NCBI RefSeq assembly: GCF_009674585.1
Contig: NZ_WKJP01000001.1
Span: 1,240,001 to 1,304,000, forward strand
Direction: 5' to 3'
Source: Haloferax marinisediminis
Lineage (GTDB): Archaea; Halobacteriota; Halobacteria; Halobacteriales; Haloferacaceae
DNA: 64,000 bases
Part shown: piece by piece, positions 7,885-16,923 of the stretch
Numbering within the stretch: the stretch's first letter is position 1
Layout of the letters: every line of letters begins with the position of its first letter
The notes under the pieces: generated by a model
Told to the model about the DNA's origin: nothing
What the model saw: only the letters and a program-made list of their open reading frames with translations
The model's database searches: none
Made by a program: the position numbers and the translations under genes

Positions 7885-8736
7885 TCAGACCGCTTCACTC
7901 ACCTCGTCAGCCACTCGGGAGTGCCGCCCTCTCGGAACCGCGAGGACGAACCTAATGGCCAGCGTCGCGGCGATGGCTGCCGGCAGGACCGTGAACACGA
8001 CGACGACGAGCGAAACCGTCACCTCGCCTGCGGTAAACAGCAGGAACGTCGCGAGCGTCAGCGTCGGTGCGAGAACCGCACCAAACACGAGGCTGATTCC
8101 AGCGAGCGTGTACCCCCACAGTCTCCCTTGCCAGACCCAGATTCCACTGACAGCGAGTGCCGGAACGACGACACTGAGGTCGAGGAAGTGCGAAATCATG
8201 GCCTGTGGACCGACTTCCGCGACGAGGAGTGGGGCCGACCCCGTGAGCGTGGCGGGAACGACTTCGGAGAGCCACAAGAACGCCAGCCCCAGTGCAATCA
8301 CGAGCAAGAACACGCCGTAGACGCGCTCTGTGATGTGTCCCGCTAGCGTGTCGTGAATCTCTCTCGCGTCGGTGGTCACGACCCCGCCCACGAACGTGAA
8401 CAGCGAGAGCGAAAAGAGTGCGACGTACCCGAGGAAGAACTGATTGAACGCAACCTGCAGGCCAATCGACGCCCACATGTACGTCATGTACGCGAGCGAC
8501 CCGAGCCAGACGATTCGCCCCCGGAGTGACCCACGCATCGTAAACCAGAGACCGAGTGCTAACATGGGAACACCGACTGCGAGCATCATCAGATCCTGTG
8601 CGAAGTACGTCGGGAGCAGGGCAGGGACGTCGTTGTAGTGCCCCGGCCGAAAGAGGCCTAAGAGGGCCGAAATGACAGACAGCACGACGAGTACGCTTGT
8701 CGTGACGACCTGCCAGCCTCGAATGAGCGTCGTCAT
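7885..8736 (-). CDS. Polytopic membrane protein, about eight TM segments
   Basis: The 283-residue protein is mostly hydrophobic. Eight membrane segments can be read, starting with WQVVTTSVLVVLSVISALLG and ending with FTVLPAAIAATLAIRFVL near the C-terminus. There is no signal peptide beyond the first helix, and no ATP-binding or catalytic motif was recognised. Charged loops are short. The tail HSRVADEVSEAV is polar and cytoplasmic-looking. It stands alone between the small ORF and the nitroreductase gene. Family and substrate are not recognised; transport or a membrane-embedded enzyme are both possible. Confidence 0.8.
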   Translation of the reverse strand: MTTLIRGWQVVTTSVLVVLSVISALLGLFRPGHYNDVPALLPTYFAQDLMMLAVGVPMLALGLWFTMRGSLRGRIVWLGSLAYMTYMWASIGLQVAFNQFFLGYVALFSLSLFTFVGGVVTTDAREIHDTLAGHITERVYGVFLLVIALGLAFLWLSEVVPATLTGSAPLLVAEVGPQAMISHFLDLSVVVPALAVSGIWVWQGRLWGYTLAGISLVFGAVLAPTLTLATFLLFTAGEVTVSLVVVVFTVLPAAIAATLAIRFVLAVPRGRHSRVADEVSEAV

Positions 8737-8901
8737 CGGTGAATCACCACTTAGAGATACGCTCGAACGAAGAATAATCCGGCTCGACGGTCCTCACACC
8801 CTGAGAACGGTGGAGTAACTGGTGTGGCGACTCACGTCGAAACCGGCGGGAAAAGAGGGATGAAGTGGAGTGGGGGTCGTGTCAGAGTGGACTGTCTGGC
8901 G

Positions 8902-9573
8902 TCAGTCGTCGGCAGGCGCGGGGACGGCCTCGCGCTCTGGCGAGAACTCCTCGTAGTGGACGACTTCGTCGACAGGGCGGCGGTATTTGGGCTCAGCCTG
9001 CAGTTCACCGGCGTCTTCGGCGGGAATACCCATCGTCAGAAGCATCACGGGTTCGTACTGGTCGCCGTCGATGTCGAACGCATCGAGGACGGCGTCGGGG
9101 TCGAAGCCACCGATGGCGCAGGTGGCGACACCTTCGTCCCACGCGGCGTGCATGAGGGCCATCGAGACGAGTGACGTCGAGCGAACGGTCCAGACGCGGC
9201 GTTCCTGCTCGGGCAGGTCGGCCATCCCGGCGATGTTTCCGAGGATGTCGTCGCGGACCTCCTCGTTCGGGAGGTAGCCCTTTTCGAGCATGTCGTCGGC
9301 GATGGTTTCGGCGTGTGCTTCGGGGTCTTTGTTGCCGAGGATGACGACCGACGCGGCGGCACCGGTGACGTGTTCTTGGTCGTACGCTGCTGCCCGGAGT
9401 GCCTCTTGAGTCTCGTCTTCACGGAGGACGACGAACTCCCACGGTTGCAGGTTGTAACTCGACGGTGCTTGAATCGCATTCTCGAAGATCGTTTCGAGCG
9501 TCTCGTCGTCGAGCGGTTCGTCTGCGTATTCGTGGATGGAACGGCGGGTCGTCGCAACCTCTTTGAATTCCAT
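8902..9573 (-). CDS. Nitroreductase family protein (FMN-dependent)
   Basis: This 223-residue flavoprotein-type sequence begins with MEFKEVATTRRSIHEYADEP, the N-terminal FMN-phosphate-binding RRS(I/V) motif of nitroreductases. It continues with APSSYNLQPWEFVVLR, the conserved substrate/FMN pocket. Near the C-terminus is a glycine-containing loop (LLTMGIPAEDAGE). Such enzymes reduce nitro compounds or quinones, or act in reductive dehalogenation, using NAD(P)H and usually as dimers. The physiological substrate cannot be inferred. A strong TATA element at 9593-9603 makes a leaderless start at 9573 likely. Confidence 0.92.
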   Translation of the reverse strand: MEFKEVATTRRSIHEYADEPLDDETLETIFENAIQAPSSYNLQPWEFVVLREDETQEALRAAAYDQEHVTGAAASVVILGNKDPEAHAETIADDMLEKGYLPNEEVRDDILGNIAGMADLPEQERRVWTVRSTSLVSMALMHAAWDEGVATCAIGGFDPDAVLDAFDIDGDQYEPVMLLTMGIPAEDAGELQAEPKYRRPVDEVVHYEEFSPEREAVPAPADD

Positions 9574-9592
9574 TGTTACCTCTCTAGGAGGA

Positions 9593-9603
9593 CAATATAA
9601 TAG
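9593..9603 (-). promoter_or_regulatory. TATA element of the nitroreductase gene
   Basis: The minus strand reads CTATTATATTG, centred 25 bases before the ATG at 9573. This spacing predicts transcription starting at or next to the start codon, i.e. a leaderless mRNA. Confidence 0.6.
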
Positions 9604-9843
9604 AGGGTCGCAATCCGGGCGAAACCGCCGATTTCAGTGTGCTCGCAGCCCTCATTCCACTGGTTTCACCAGGTGGCATTCGTGTAACCACCGACGAATT
9701 CGCCCCAAAAACGAGGGACGTCGGGGGAACGGCCGCCCGAGCGTGAGCGATGGTTCACACCTCGATAGCTCGTCGTGCGAATGCGAGCGTGCCGTTCACG
9801 TCGAAGAGGGTACATCTATCGCCTATGTGAGCGTATATATAGC

Positions 9844-11376
9844 ATGGCTTCCTCGACAGAGTCCGGTACACTTGCCCCCACGCCGGACGAGTTTCGCGAC
9901 TTGGGATACCGCGCAGTCGACATCATCGCGGACTATTTCGAGAGTATAGACGACCTCCCAGTGTTCCCCGGCAAAGCACAGACAGAGATCGAAGCGGTGT
10001 TCGAAGAACCGTTGCCGGAGACTGGCGAGGACCCTGCATCGATTCTCGAAGAGTGGCCCACCCGAGTCCTTCCGAACGCGACACACGTGGGTTCGCCTCG
10101 GTACTTCGGCTACGTCATGGGTTCTGGAACGGCGATGGGGGTCGTCGCAGACGCACTCGCTGCCTCCATCAACATGAACGCCGGTGGGTGGAAACCCGCA
10201 CCCGCTGCGACTGAAATCGAACGCCAGACGATCTCGTGGATCGCCGAGATGATTGGCTATCCCACAGACTGTGGTGGGCAGTTTACCAGCGGCGGGACGA
10301 TGGCGAACCTCACTGCGATTCTCACTGGCCTCAGAGCAAAGGCTGGATACGACACGAAACGCAGTGGGCTCCAGTCAGCTGACCAGTCGTTCACACTCTA
10401 CATGTCGGACCACGAAGGCCATTCGTCGATTTATCGTGTCGCAGAGATTCTCGGCCTCGGTAGCGACGCGGTCCGACTCGTCCCCAGCCACGACGATTTC
10501 ACGATGGATGTCGACGCACTCGCCGAGCAACTCGACGAGGACGTGTCCAACGGCGACACCCCACTTTGTGTCGTCGCGCAGGTCGGCTCTGTCAACGTCG
10601 GCGCAATCGACCCGTTAGACGAAATTGCGACAGTCTGTGCGGAACGTGACATCTGGTTCCACGCGGATGGTGCGTGTGGCGCGCTTGGGGCGATTCTCCC
10701 AGAGAAGCGACCGCAGTACGCCGGCTTGGAACGCGCAGATTCGGTCACGTTGGACCCGCACAAGTGGCTCTATATCCCCTACGACTGTGGCTGTGTGCTC
10801 GTGCGCGACCACTCGCTACTGGCTGATGCGTTCGAGATGCACGCCTCGTACCTGGAGGGGACGATGCGAACTCCCTACGAGGGGCTGGATTACTACGAAG
10901 TCGGCCCACAGATGTCACGCGGGTTCCGGGCACTGAAAGTCTGGATGAGTTTGAAGCACTACGGCGTCGAGGGCTATCGCACACTGCTCTCACAGAACGT
11001 CCACTGTACGGAGCATCTCGACGCACGTGTCCGCGATGCAGACGATTTCGTCGCACTCCACGAGCCAAATCTGTATCTGTACTCGTTCCAGTACGCACCG
11101 CCTGACCTCCAGGCGCTCGCCGCAGACAGTCCACAGGCACGCGACGCTGTCGACACCTATCTCGACGAACTCAACCAGCGAATCGCCGACGAGATTCAGC
11201 TTACCGGCACTGCGTTCGTCATGACCACCTCGATTCACGGGCGCACAGTGCTTCGATTTTCTATCTGTAGCCACCGGACGACGACCGACGACATCGACCG
11301 AACCTTCGAAGCGCTTCGTGACATCGGCGAACAGGTAGATAGCAGCCTCCGACAGACACTCGACCGACACGTGTAG
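9844..11376 (+). CDS. PLP-dependent group II decarboxylase (aromatic-amino-acid or tyrosine type)
   Basis: This 510-residue pyridoxal-phosphate enzyme removes the carboxyl group from an amino acid. Near the N-terminus it has APTPDEFRDLGYRAVDIIAD, typical of aromatic-L-amino-acid decarboxylases. The cofactor lysine lies in LDPHKWLYIPYDCG (about K307), preceded by WFHADGACGALG, where the Asp contacts the PLP nitrogen. The end FSICSHRTTTDDIDRTF matches the family's C-terminal domain. Substrate (Tyr, Trp, Phe or another amino acid) cannot be fixed from sequence alone. The start was placed at 9844; the 23 extra residues from 9775 lack family similarity. An AT-rich TATATATAG sits directly before the ATG. 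Confidence 0.92.
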   Translation: MASSTESGTLAPTPDEFRDLGYRAVDIIADYFESIDDLPVFPGKAQTEIEAVFEEPLPETGEDPASILEEWPTRVLPNATHVGSPRYFGYVMGSGTAMGVVADALAASINMNAGGWKPAPAATEIERQTISWIAEMIGYPTDCGGQFTSGGTMANLTAILTGLRAKAGYDTKRSGLQSADQSFTLYMSDHEGHSSIYRVAEILGLGSDAVRLVPSHDDFTMDVDALAEQLDEDVSNGDTPLCVVAQVGSVNVGAIDPLDEIATVCAERDIWFHADGACGALGAILPEKRPQYAGLERADSVTLDPHKWLYIPYDCGCVLVRDHSLLADAFEMHASYLEGTMRTPYEGLDYYEVGPQMSRGFRALKVWMSLKHYGVEGYRTLLSQNVHCTEHLDARVRDADDFVALHEPNLYLYSFQYAPPDLQALAADSPQARDAVDTYLDELNQRIADEIQLTGTAFVMTTSIHGRTVLRFSICSHRTTTDDIDRTFEALRDIGEQVDSSLRQTLDRHV

Positions 11377-11439
11377 TCGGAGGCGTTTCTGGTGTTTCTG
11401 TTTCTGTCGGAGAAGTGGCCGTGACCCCGACTGTGTGCC

Positions 11440-11874
11440 CTACCGGACGATTGTGACAGGGACCGGTGCGCGCCGGACGACTTCTTCGGCGACGCTTCCA
11501 AGCACGATTCGAGAGACGCCAGTTCGGCCGTGGCTTCCCATCACGACGTGGTCGTAGTCGGCCTCGTCGTCACTCAGTTCGTCGACGATGGCCTTGGCTG
11601 GACTGCCGACGGCGGTGACTTCGTCGATGACGCGCTCCGTGTCGACGAGTCCAACCTCGGCTTTCGCCTCGGCGAACGTCTCGCGCGCCTCGCGCTTTTC
11701 GTCTTGATACCACTCTTCGGACCCGCTGAGAGCACGTTCTCGATAGTCTGGGTCTGCAGGGTTGATGACTTTCAACAGCGTGAGATGAGCCTCCGGCCAC
11801 TCCGACGCGGCAAAACGGAGCGCAGCGACCGACTGGGGCGACCCATCGACGGGGACGAGAACGTGTTCGGCCAT
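11440..11874 (-). CDS. Universal stress protein (UspA family)
   Basis: The 144-residue cytosolic protein begins MAEHVLVPVDGSPQSVAAL, the typical first strand and adenine-binding loop of UspA proteins. It ends with VMGSHGRTGVSRIVLGSVAE, the G-x2-G-x9-G(S/T) ATP-binding signature, followed by VVRRAPVPVTIVR. It therefore probably binds ATP. Such proteins act in stress and starvation survival, often as dimers; the client is unknown. The frame could be extended upstream to 11958, but the extra 28 residues do not match the family. Confidence 0.93.
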   Translation of the reverse strand: MAEHVLVPVDGSPQSVAALRFAASEWPEAHLTLLKVINPADPDYRERALSGSEEWYQDEKREARETFAEAKAEVGLVDTERVIDEVTAVGSPAKAIVDELSDDEADYDHVVMGSHGRTGVSRIVLGSVAEEVVRRAPVPVTIVR

Positions 11875-11973
11875 GTGACTGTATAGACGGGGACAGGACA
11901 AAAACCCGCCCACGAAACGGCCCTCGCGGACGCCGTCAACTCCGGTCCAAGCGCCCACTGTCTGGCTCGACAG

Positions 11974-13860
11974 TTAGTCGCCGTGCCGTGTCACACAGGT
12001 CGAGAGGCCTTTCAGTTCGACCGGTTCGGAGTTGTCCGGCGAGTAGACGACCATCTGGCCTTTCTCCATGTACGGCACCTTGTCTTCGAGGTTGGGCGGG
12101 ATGTTGACGCTCTTGATGGCGTCTTCGTCGCCGAGGTTGAGCACGACTTTGGTGTTCACCTGTTTGAACACGGAGTCGGCGATATCCTGTGGGTCCTGTG
12201 TGATGAGGAACAAGCCGAGACGCTCTTTTCGGCCCTGCTTGGCCGCCTCGGTGAACTTCTCGATGACCTTTCGCGCCTGCACAGTGTCGGCGTTGGTCAA
12301 GAAGTTGTGTGCTTCGTCCATCCCGAGCACCAGCGGCGTCTCCTTGATTCGCTCACTGGACGGGTCGTTCGAGAGTTTGTCGTCGATGAGCAGTGCGGAG
12401 ACGGCGAGGACGAACAGTTCCTTCGCTCGACTCGACGAGAGGTGATAGGTCGGAACGACGGTCAGACCACCGGGGCGGACGAGTTCGTGGTCGAGTTCCG
12501 TGATTGGTCGGGCGTCTTGGTCGAACACGCCGTTTGGGACACCGCGAACGCGCCGCTTCACCGCGTCGAACGTCGCTTCGTGGACGCGCCCCGATTCGTC
12601 GAGTTCCTCTTTGAGCGCAGGGTCGTCGAGGAACGTCAGGAACTCACGGTAGGTTCCGCTGTCGCCGTAGTCGCGGAAGAATCGATTGAGCAGTTCGAGG
12701 AGTGCCGGGTACTGGTTGTCGTTGAGGCTACTGCCGGCGACCAACCACGGGAGGTCGCGAGCCATCGAGAAGGGAATCGTGAACTCCAACTGCTCTGAGC
12801 GGTGGTTCGACCCGGCGTACGACGACCCGGCCATCTTCGGGACGAGTGCGAGTGTGTCGTCGTGGCCGCCGTGGGCGATTCCCTCGCGCTCGTAGCGCCG
12901 GGCGGTTTCGTCGTCCATGTCCGGGTTGTCGTCGTGCATCTGTGCGTACTCGTCTTGCGGGTCGAACTGCACGACTGCCGTCTGAACCTCGCGTCCGTCG
13001 TCCATCTCGTACGTTCGCTCGGGTGAGAGGTACTGCCGAAGGATGTTCTTCGACCCGTGGGTCTTCCCGGAGCCTGTGCCACCCGCGACGAGCGTGTGCC
13101 GGAACACGAGGGGGTCGCCGTCGGAGTAGTCGTCTTTCAGTCGGTAGTCGATGGTCGGCGGTTGTGCCGCGGTTCGAACCTTCTCGCCGCCGACGGAGAG
13201 GTGTCCGAGGAAGACGCCGTCTTCCGGAATCTTCAGTCCGGTCTTGATTTGCGTCGCGTCGGTGGCCTCGCCGACCGTCGCACCGGGTTTAGGCACTCGG
13301 TCGACCATTCGGCGCTTGAGCTCGCCACGGTCCGAAAAGAGGACGGCGATGGGTTCGAGTTCGGCCATGAATTTGAAGTCACGCTCTTCGAACTCGTCGA
13401 GCGGTTGGCGCATCGCGCGCCGGGCGTGAATCTCGGTGGCGTCGTCGGTCTGGAACTCCTGGGCGTATTCGAGGCCGACGATGCGGCAGAACAGCAGTTC
13501 GTCGTCGGGGTAGGGGACGATGAGGTACTTCCCGAGACGAACGTGTTCGCGGTTCCCGGCCGTGACGAACGCCCGGAGAATCGTCCGTTCGTGGTCTTCG
13601 GAGACGCGGAGTCCCTGCGAGACGGCGATTGCACCGAGGCCGCGTTCGGTCCCAGTGGGTTCGGCGTCGTACTCCTCGAACTGGAGGCCACTGCCGCCGT
13701 TCGCGGTGGCCACAGACGATGTCGACGCGTACTCGTCATCCGCCTGTTCGGTGTCGTCGGAACTGTCTCCACCCGAGGGACGTCGACCCTCGCGTTCGTC
13801 TCGGTCCGTCTCGTCGGAGTCGTCGCCGACGAAATCGTTGAAGTCCCCCAGGTCGGTCAT
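11974..13860 (-). CDS. herA: HerA-type hexameric DNA translocase/helicase
   Basis: HerA pumps DNA and works with NurA and Mre11-Rad50 to resect DNA double-strand ends for recombination. The 628-residue protein has an acidic disordered start (residues 1-75) and a HAS-barrel-like beta domain (about 80-215). The RecA-type motor domain follows, with Walker A LVAGGTGSGKTHGSKN and Walker B PLVLGMDEAHNFL. The C-terminus contains GLFLITQDPQDIADSV, the typical sensor region, and DKVPYMEKGQMVVYSPD. Its usual partner nurA is the next minus-strand gene, separated by a small plus-strand gene. A TATA element at 13882-13892 suggests a leaderless start. Confidence 0.92.
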   Translation of the reverse strand: MTDLGDFNDFVGDDSDETDRDEREGRRPSGGDSSDDTEQADDEYASTSSVATANGGSGLQFEEYDAEPTGTERGLGAIAVSQGLRVSEDHERTILRAFVTAGNREHVRLGKYLIVPYPDDELLFCRIVGLEYAQEFQTDDATEIHARRAMRQPLDEFEERDFKFMAELEPIAVLFSDRGELKRRMVDRVPKPGATVGEATDATQIKTGLKIPEDGVFLGHLSVGGEKVRTAAQPPTIDYRLKDDYSDGDPLVFRHTLVAGGTGSGKTHGSKNILRQYLSPERTYEMDDGREVQTAVVQFDPQDEYAQMHDDNPDMDDETARRYEREGIAHGGHDDTLALVPKMAGSSYAGSNHRSEQLEFTIPFSMARDLPWLVAGSSLNDNQYPALLELLNRFFRDYGDSGTYREFLTFLDDPALKEELDESGRVHEATFDAVKRRVRGVPNGVFDQDARPITELDHELVRPGGLTVVPTYHLSSSRAKELFVLAVSALLIDDKLSNDPSSERIKETPLVLGMDEAHNFLTNADTVQARKVIEKFTEAAKQGRKERLGLFLITQDPQDIADSVFKQVNTKVVLNLGDEDAIKSVNIPPNLEDKVPYMEKGQMVVYSPDNSEPVELKGLSTCVTRHGD

Positions 13861-13881
13861 GTCCCAACGCTTGCAGGCGGC

Positions 13882-13892
13882 GTGTAAAAATC
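13882..13892 (-). promoter_or_regulatory. TATA element of herA
   Basis: The minus strand reads GATTTTTACAC, centred 27 bases before the herA ATG (13860). This is the spacing expected for leaderless transcription. Confidence 0.5.
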
Positions 13893-14031
13893 CTCACGTC
13901 GTGGCATCGAGTGAGAATCACTGGGTTCCCAACTTCGCACCGGCCGCCGAACCTCGCGGACGACACGGGCACTCGCAGATGTGAGGCGTTCCCGCGGACG
14001 ACTTTTCCGTGTCGCTTCCCTAGGGGTGTGC

Positions 14032-14388
14032 ATGCTTCTAGTCCGCGGTCACGGTGGGGGAACGGCACTCACCGGAACGATATTCGAACGAGGTGAGGAA
14101 GCGCCCACCTACCGCGGTGCCCCCGACGAAGCGGCACCGTACGTCTGGGTCTGCGACGAGTTCTACGAGGTCGAAAGCGGCGGCAGCGAGACGGAAATCG
14201 ACGGCCGGTCTATCAGAGTCGCGTTCGACACGCCGATGCCGCGCGGATTCGACACCCGCGAGCAGGCGCTCGTCGCGGCCAAAGAACACATTCGAACACA
14301 GTTCGCACGCGTCGGCGTCGACTCCGACGCCGTCCGTATCGAGGTCGTCAGACCCGACGAAGAGGGTCGCCCCGAAGAGGCGCCGTAA
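14032..14388 (+). CDS. Conserved haloarchaeal protein between herA and nurA, function unknown
   Basis: The 118-residue product starts MLLVRGHGGGTALTGTIFER and continues with APYVWVCDEFYEVESGG and RIEVVRPDEEG. It is small, acidic and soluble, with no signal peptide, membrane segment or recognised catalytic motif; mixed alpha/beta content is likely. It lies on the opposite strand between herA and nurA, with its stop only one base from the stop of nurA, so it is convergent with nurA and divergent from herA. The position suggests, but does not prove, a link with DNA end processing. An upstream extension to 13981 looks non-coding. Confidence 0.7.
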   Translation: MLLVRGHGGGTALTGTIFERGEEAPTYRGAPDEAAPYVWVCDEFYEVESGGSETEIDGRSIRVAFDTPMPRGFDTREQALVAAKEHIRTQFARVGVDSDAVRIEVVRPDEEGRPEEAP

Positions 14389-14389
14389 C

Positions 14390-15664
14390 TTACTCGTCGG
14401 CGTCGACCCAGCGGACGTTGTCGTAGCTTTTCATCTGGTCTGACCCGAGCTTCTCGGCGAGTTTCCGTCTGAGTGCAGCCTTCTCTCCGACACTCACTCG
14501 CGCTAACTCGTCTGCCTTCTCGACAGCGAGTGGTGGGCCGCGTGTCGCGGCCACGTCGCGCACCATGTGGCGCATCAGCTTCTCACGGCGTTCTTCGTCC
14601 TTCGTGAACACGTATGGCGCTTCGACCCGGTAACAGACGTCCGTCCGCGGGTCGTACAGCACGAAGAACGTGACCGTGTACGCTTCGGGGTCCAGCTTCC
14701 GCTCGACGCCGAACGCGTCTCCATCGGCGCTCATCTGACGGTCCGACCCGCCGCGTGAGATGAACCAGTTCGTGAACGTCAACGACTCCGTTCGCCGGTC
14801 GTCTGCGTCCGGTCCGTCGCGCCGTTCGAGCAACCTGACGAAGAACGAGGCGTCGTCGACCCACGGCACGTCGCCAGACTCGTTCTCGCGGAAGTGGTTC
14901 TGGACCGTGCGGACGATGTGCTTCGCGCCGGGGTTCTTCACGAATCCAGCGAGCGGAACGTCGCGTTCGGCGAACCGCTCGACCAGTCGGACGTAGTTCT
15001 GAACGATTGCCTTCGGTTTCGCGTCACGGGCGAGGTCGTTGAGTTCCGCGTCGCGGTCCCGCCAGTTCAGGAGTTGTTTCGGGTAGATGGGCCCGTCGAG
15101 GATGAGGAGGTCAGAGACCTCGTCCGCGTGTTCGAGTGCGTGAGCGCTTTCGGCGAGATACAGCGACAGCGCGTGGACGACACCCTCGGCGTAGCGGTTG
15201 ACTCGTGGCGCGCGGAGGATGCGCTTTCGGGCGTATCCACGGTCCGATTTCGTCCACTCGTCGGTGTCGAAAATCGAGAACGAGTCGCGGGTGTGCGCAG
15301 TCATGACGATGGACCGTGCGCGGTGGAGGTCGAGGTCCGATGGTTCGGCCGCCATCGCGGCGTGGGCCACGTCGAGGACGAGTCCGTTCTTGAACGTCGT
15401 CGGGTTGATGGTCCCCGAATCGAGGCCGTGGACGGTCGGAAACGGCGCGTCGACGAGTGCGATGTCGTCTACGTTCGCAGCGTTGAGTCGTTGCTCGCCG
15501 ATGGGTTCGATAATCGGTCGTCCGTCACCGACCGGCGAGAGCGGGTCCAGCCACGATTCCCAGACCGTCCGCGCGAGGTCCTCGTAGTCGGTGTCGTCGA
15601 CCGAGTCGGCGATGGAACTCGCCATGGAGGCGATGTCGTCCACGTGGACGGGGTCGAGGGTCAT
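14390..15664 (-). CDS. nurA: NurA 5'-3' nuclease
   Basis: NurA degrades the 5' strand at DNA ends in complex with HerA. The 424-residue protein has the NurA-domain signature GLDSGTINPTTFKNGLVLDV, in which the first Asp is the likely metal ligand, and a second motif LLILDGPIYPKQLLNWRD. The N-terminus (MTLDPVHVDDIASMASSIAD) is helical and mediates dimer contacts in relatives. Near the C-terminus, VTFFVLYDPRTDVCYRVEAP and PLAVEKADELARVS are also family-like. The frame could be extended to 15745, but the extra 27 residues are basic and unlike the family. It functions with herA (11974-13860). Confidence 0.92.
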   Translation of the reverse strand: MTLDPVHVDDIASMASSIADSVDDTDYEDLARTVWESWLDPLSPVGDGRPIIEPIGEQRLNAANVDDIALVDAPFPTVHGLDSGTINPTTFKNGLVLDVAHAAMAAEPSDLDLHRARSIVMTAHTRDSFSIFDTDEWTKSDRGYARKRILRAPRVNRYAEGVVHALSLYLAESAHALEHADEVSDLLILDGPIYPKQLLNWRDRDAELNDLARDAKPKAIVQNYVRLVERFAERDVPLAGFVKNPGAKHIVRTVQNHFRENESGDVPWVDDASFFVRLLERRDGPDADDRRTESLTFTNWFISRGGSDRQMSADGDAFGVERKLDPEAYTVTFFVLYDPRTDVCYRVEAPYVFTKDEERREKLMRHMVRDVAATRGPPLAVEKADELARVSVGEKAALRRKLAEKLGSDQMKSYDNVRWVDADE

Positions 15665-15774
15665 ACCTCGGCGTCGTCGCCGATGGTGAAAAATCCGCCC
15701 GTCTCCTGATGTGTCCGAGAACGGAGTCGTTCCCGGCATGCTCATATCAGTTCGTTTCCAATGCTTCGACGACG

Positions 15775-16434
15775 ATGTCAGTCAGCGCGGTCGGGTTCGA
15801 CCTCGACTACACACTCGCAGTTCCGACGCGGGACCGCGAGACAATCCTCTCAGAGGCAGCGGCAGCAGCAGGCGCGCCGCCGCTCTCTCGGGAGGCGTAT
15901 CTCCGGGCACATCAAGAGAATCTCACACGCGAGACGCGCGCGCCGATTTTCGAGGCGCTCCTCGCAGAGCACGACTCCCCTGTCGACCCTGAACACGTGG
16001 CGACGGCGTACCGTGAGCGTATCACGGACGCAGTCGTCCCCGTCAGTGGTGTCGAAGCGATGCTCACCGGCCTCCGGACGACCTACCGGGTCGGTCTCCT
16101 CACAAACGGCCCGGTCGTCGCACAGGAAGACAAAATCGAGAAACTCGGGTGGTTCAACCACTTCGATACGGCGCTCGTGACCGGTGCGCTCCCCGCAGGG
16201 AAACCGGACGTTCGGTCGTTCGAGGCCCTCCTCGACGGACTCGACACACCACCCGAAGAGACCGTCTACGTCGGAGACAGTGTCCATCACGATATCGCGG
16301 GCGCACACGACGCCGGGATGCTTCCGGTGCAGGTGGTCGGTGACGACTGTGACGACCCCGACCCGCGCGCCATCGCGCACATCCCCCGCGAGCTGTTGCC
16401 GACGAAGCTTCCCGAACTCCTCGCAGACCTCTAG
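15775..16434 (+). CDS. HAD-superfamily hydrolase (phosphatase-like)
   Basis: The 219-residue protein contains all four HAD motifs. Motif I is VGFDLDYTLAVP (Asp nucleophile). Motif II is VGLLTNGPVV. Motif III is the lysine in GALPAGKPDVRSF. Motif IV is VYVGDSVHHDIAGAHDAGM. The order and the helical cap between motifs I and II match phosphoglycolate phosphatase-like or YjjG-like enzymes. The substrate is unknown. The start at 15775 gives a normal N-terminus; an upstream extension to 15709 would add 22 unrelated residues. Its stop abuts the stop of the convergent gene at 16435. Confidence 0.9.
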   Translation: MSVSAVGFDLDYTLAVPTRDRETILSEAAAAAGAPPLSREAYLRAHQENLTRETRAPIFEALLAEHDSPVDPEHVATAYRERITDAVVPVSGVEAMLTGLRTTYRVGLLTNGPVVAQEDKIEKLGWFNHFDTALVTGALPAGKPDVRSFEALLDGLDTPPEETVYVGDSVHHDIAGAHDAGMLPVQVVGDDCDDPDPRAIAHIPRELLPTKLPELLADL

Positions 16435-16863
16435 TTACGCGGGTTCGTCTTCTGACGTGTTTTCGTCGTGCTCACCTGTCGCGTCTGCGTCGAGCGCTGC
16501 GACCAGCGCGCGGAACACCGGAAGCGTCCACTTCACTTGCGCGCCGTCTTCGACGAACACGAGCGTCCGCGGTGGTCGGACTGCCTTCGGACGCACTCGA
16601 AGGTTCTCTTCGCTCGCCGCATCGGCAGTCACGTCGGGGTGTGCGAGGAACTCGATGCGGGCACGGTCCGGTTGGACGTACACCTCGGCGACGCGCGTCT
16701 CGTTCGCGTCGACGGCGTAGGCGAAGGCACCGTCGTCGGTGGGCTCGACGTCGGGGTCCGCATCGACCACGGAGAGTATCGCAAACGCCTCCTCGTGGCC
16801 AGTCAGTTCGGAAGCGAGTAGTTGCGCGATGCGTGTTCCGTCGGTGAGTCTGTCGACGACCAT
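16435..16863 (-). CDS. Conserved haloarchaeal protein, function unknown (142 aa)
   Basis: It begins MVVDRLTDGTRIAQLLASEL and has a compact alpha/beta-looking region (YAVDANETRVAEVYVQPDRA), then a tail rich in acidic residues. No catalytic or metal-binding motif and no membrane segment were seen. It is transcribed convergently with the HAD gene, with adjacent stops, and codirectionally with the DUF2240 gene upstream, 60 bases apart. The two may form an operon. It is typical of haloarchaeal core hypothetical proteins. Confidence 0.7.
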   Translation of the reverse strand: MVVDRLTDGTRIAQLLASELTGHEEAFAILSVVDADPDVEPTDDGAFAYAVDANETRVAEVYVQPDRARIEFLAHPDVTADAASEENLRVRPKAVRPPRTLVFVEDGAQVKWTLPVFRALVAALDADATGEHDENTSEDEPA

Positions 16864-16923
16864 AGAGTCGGTTGTCGTGGAGATGCTTTTGGGGTGTCGC
16901 TTTCGTCAGCGATGTGGGGTGGG

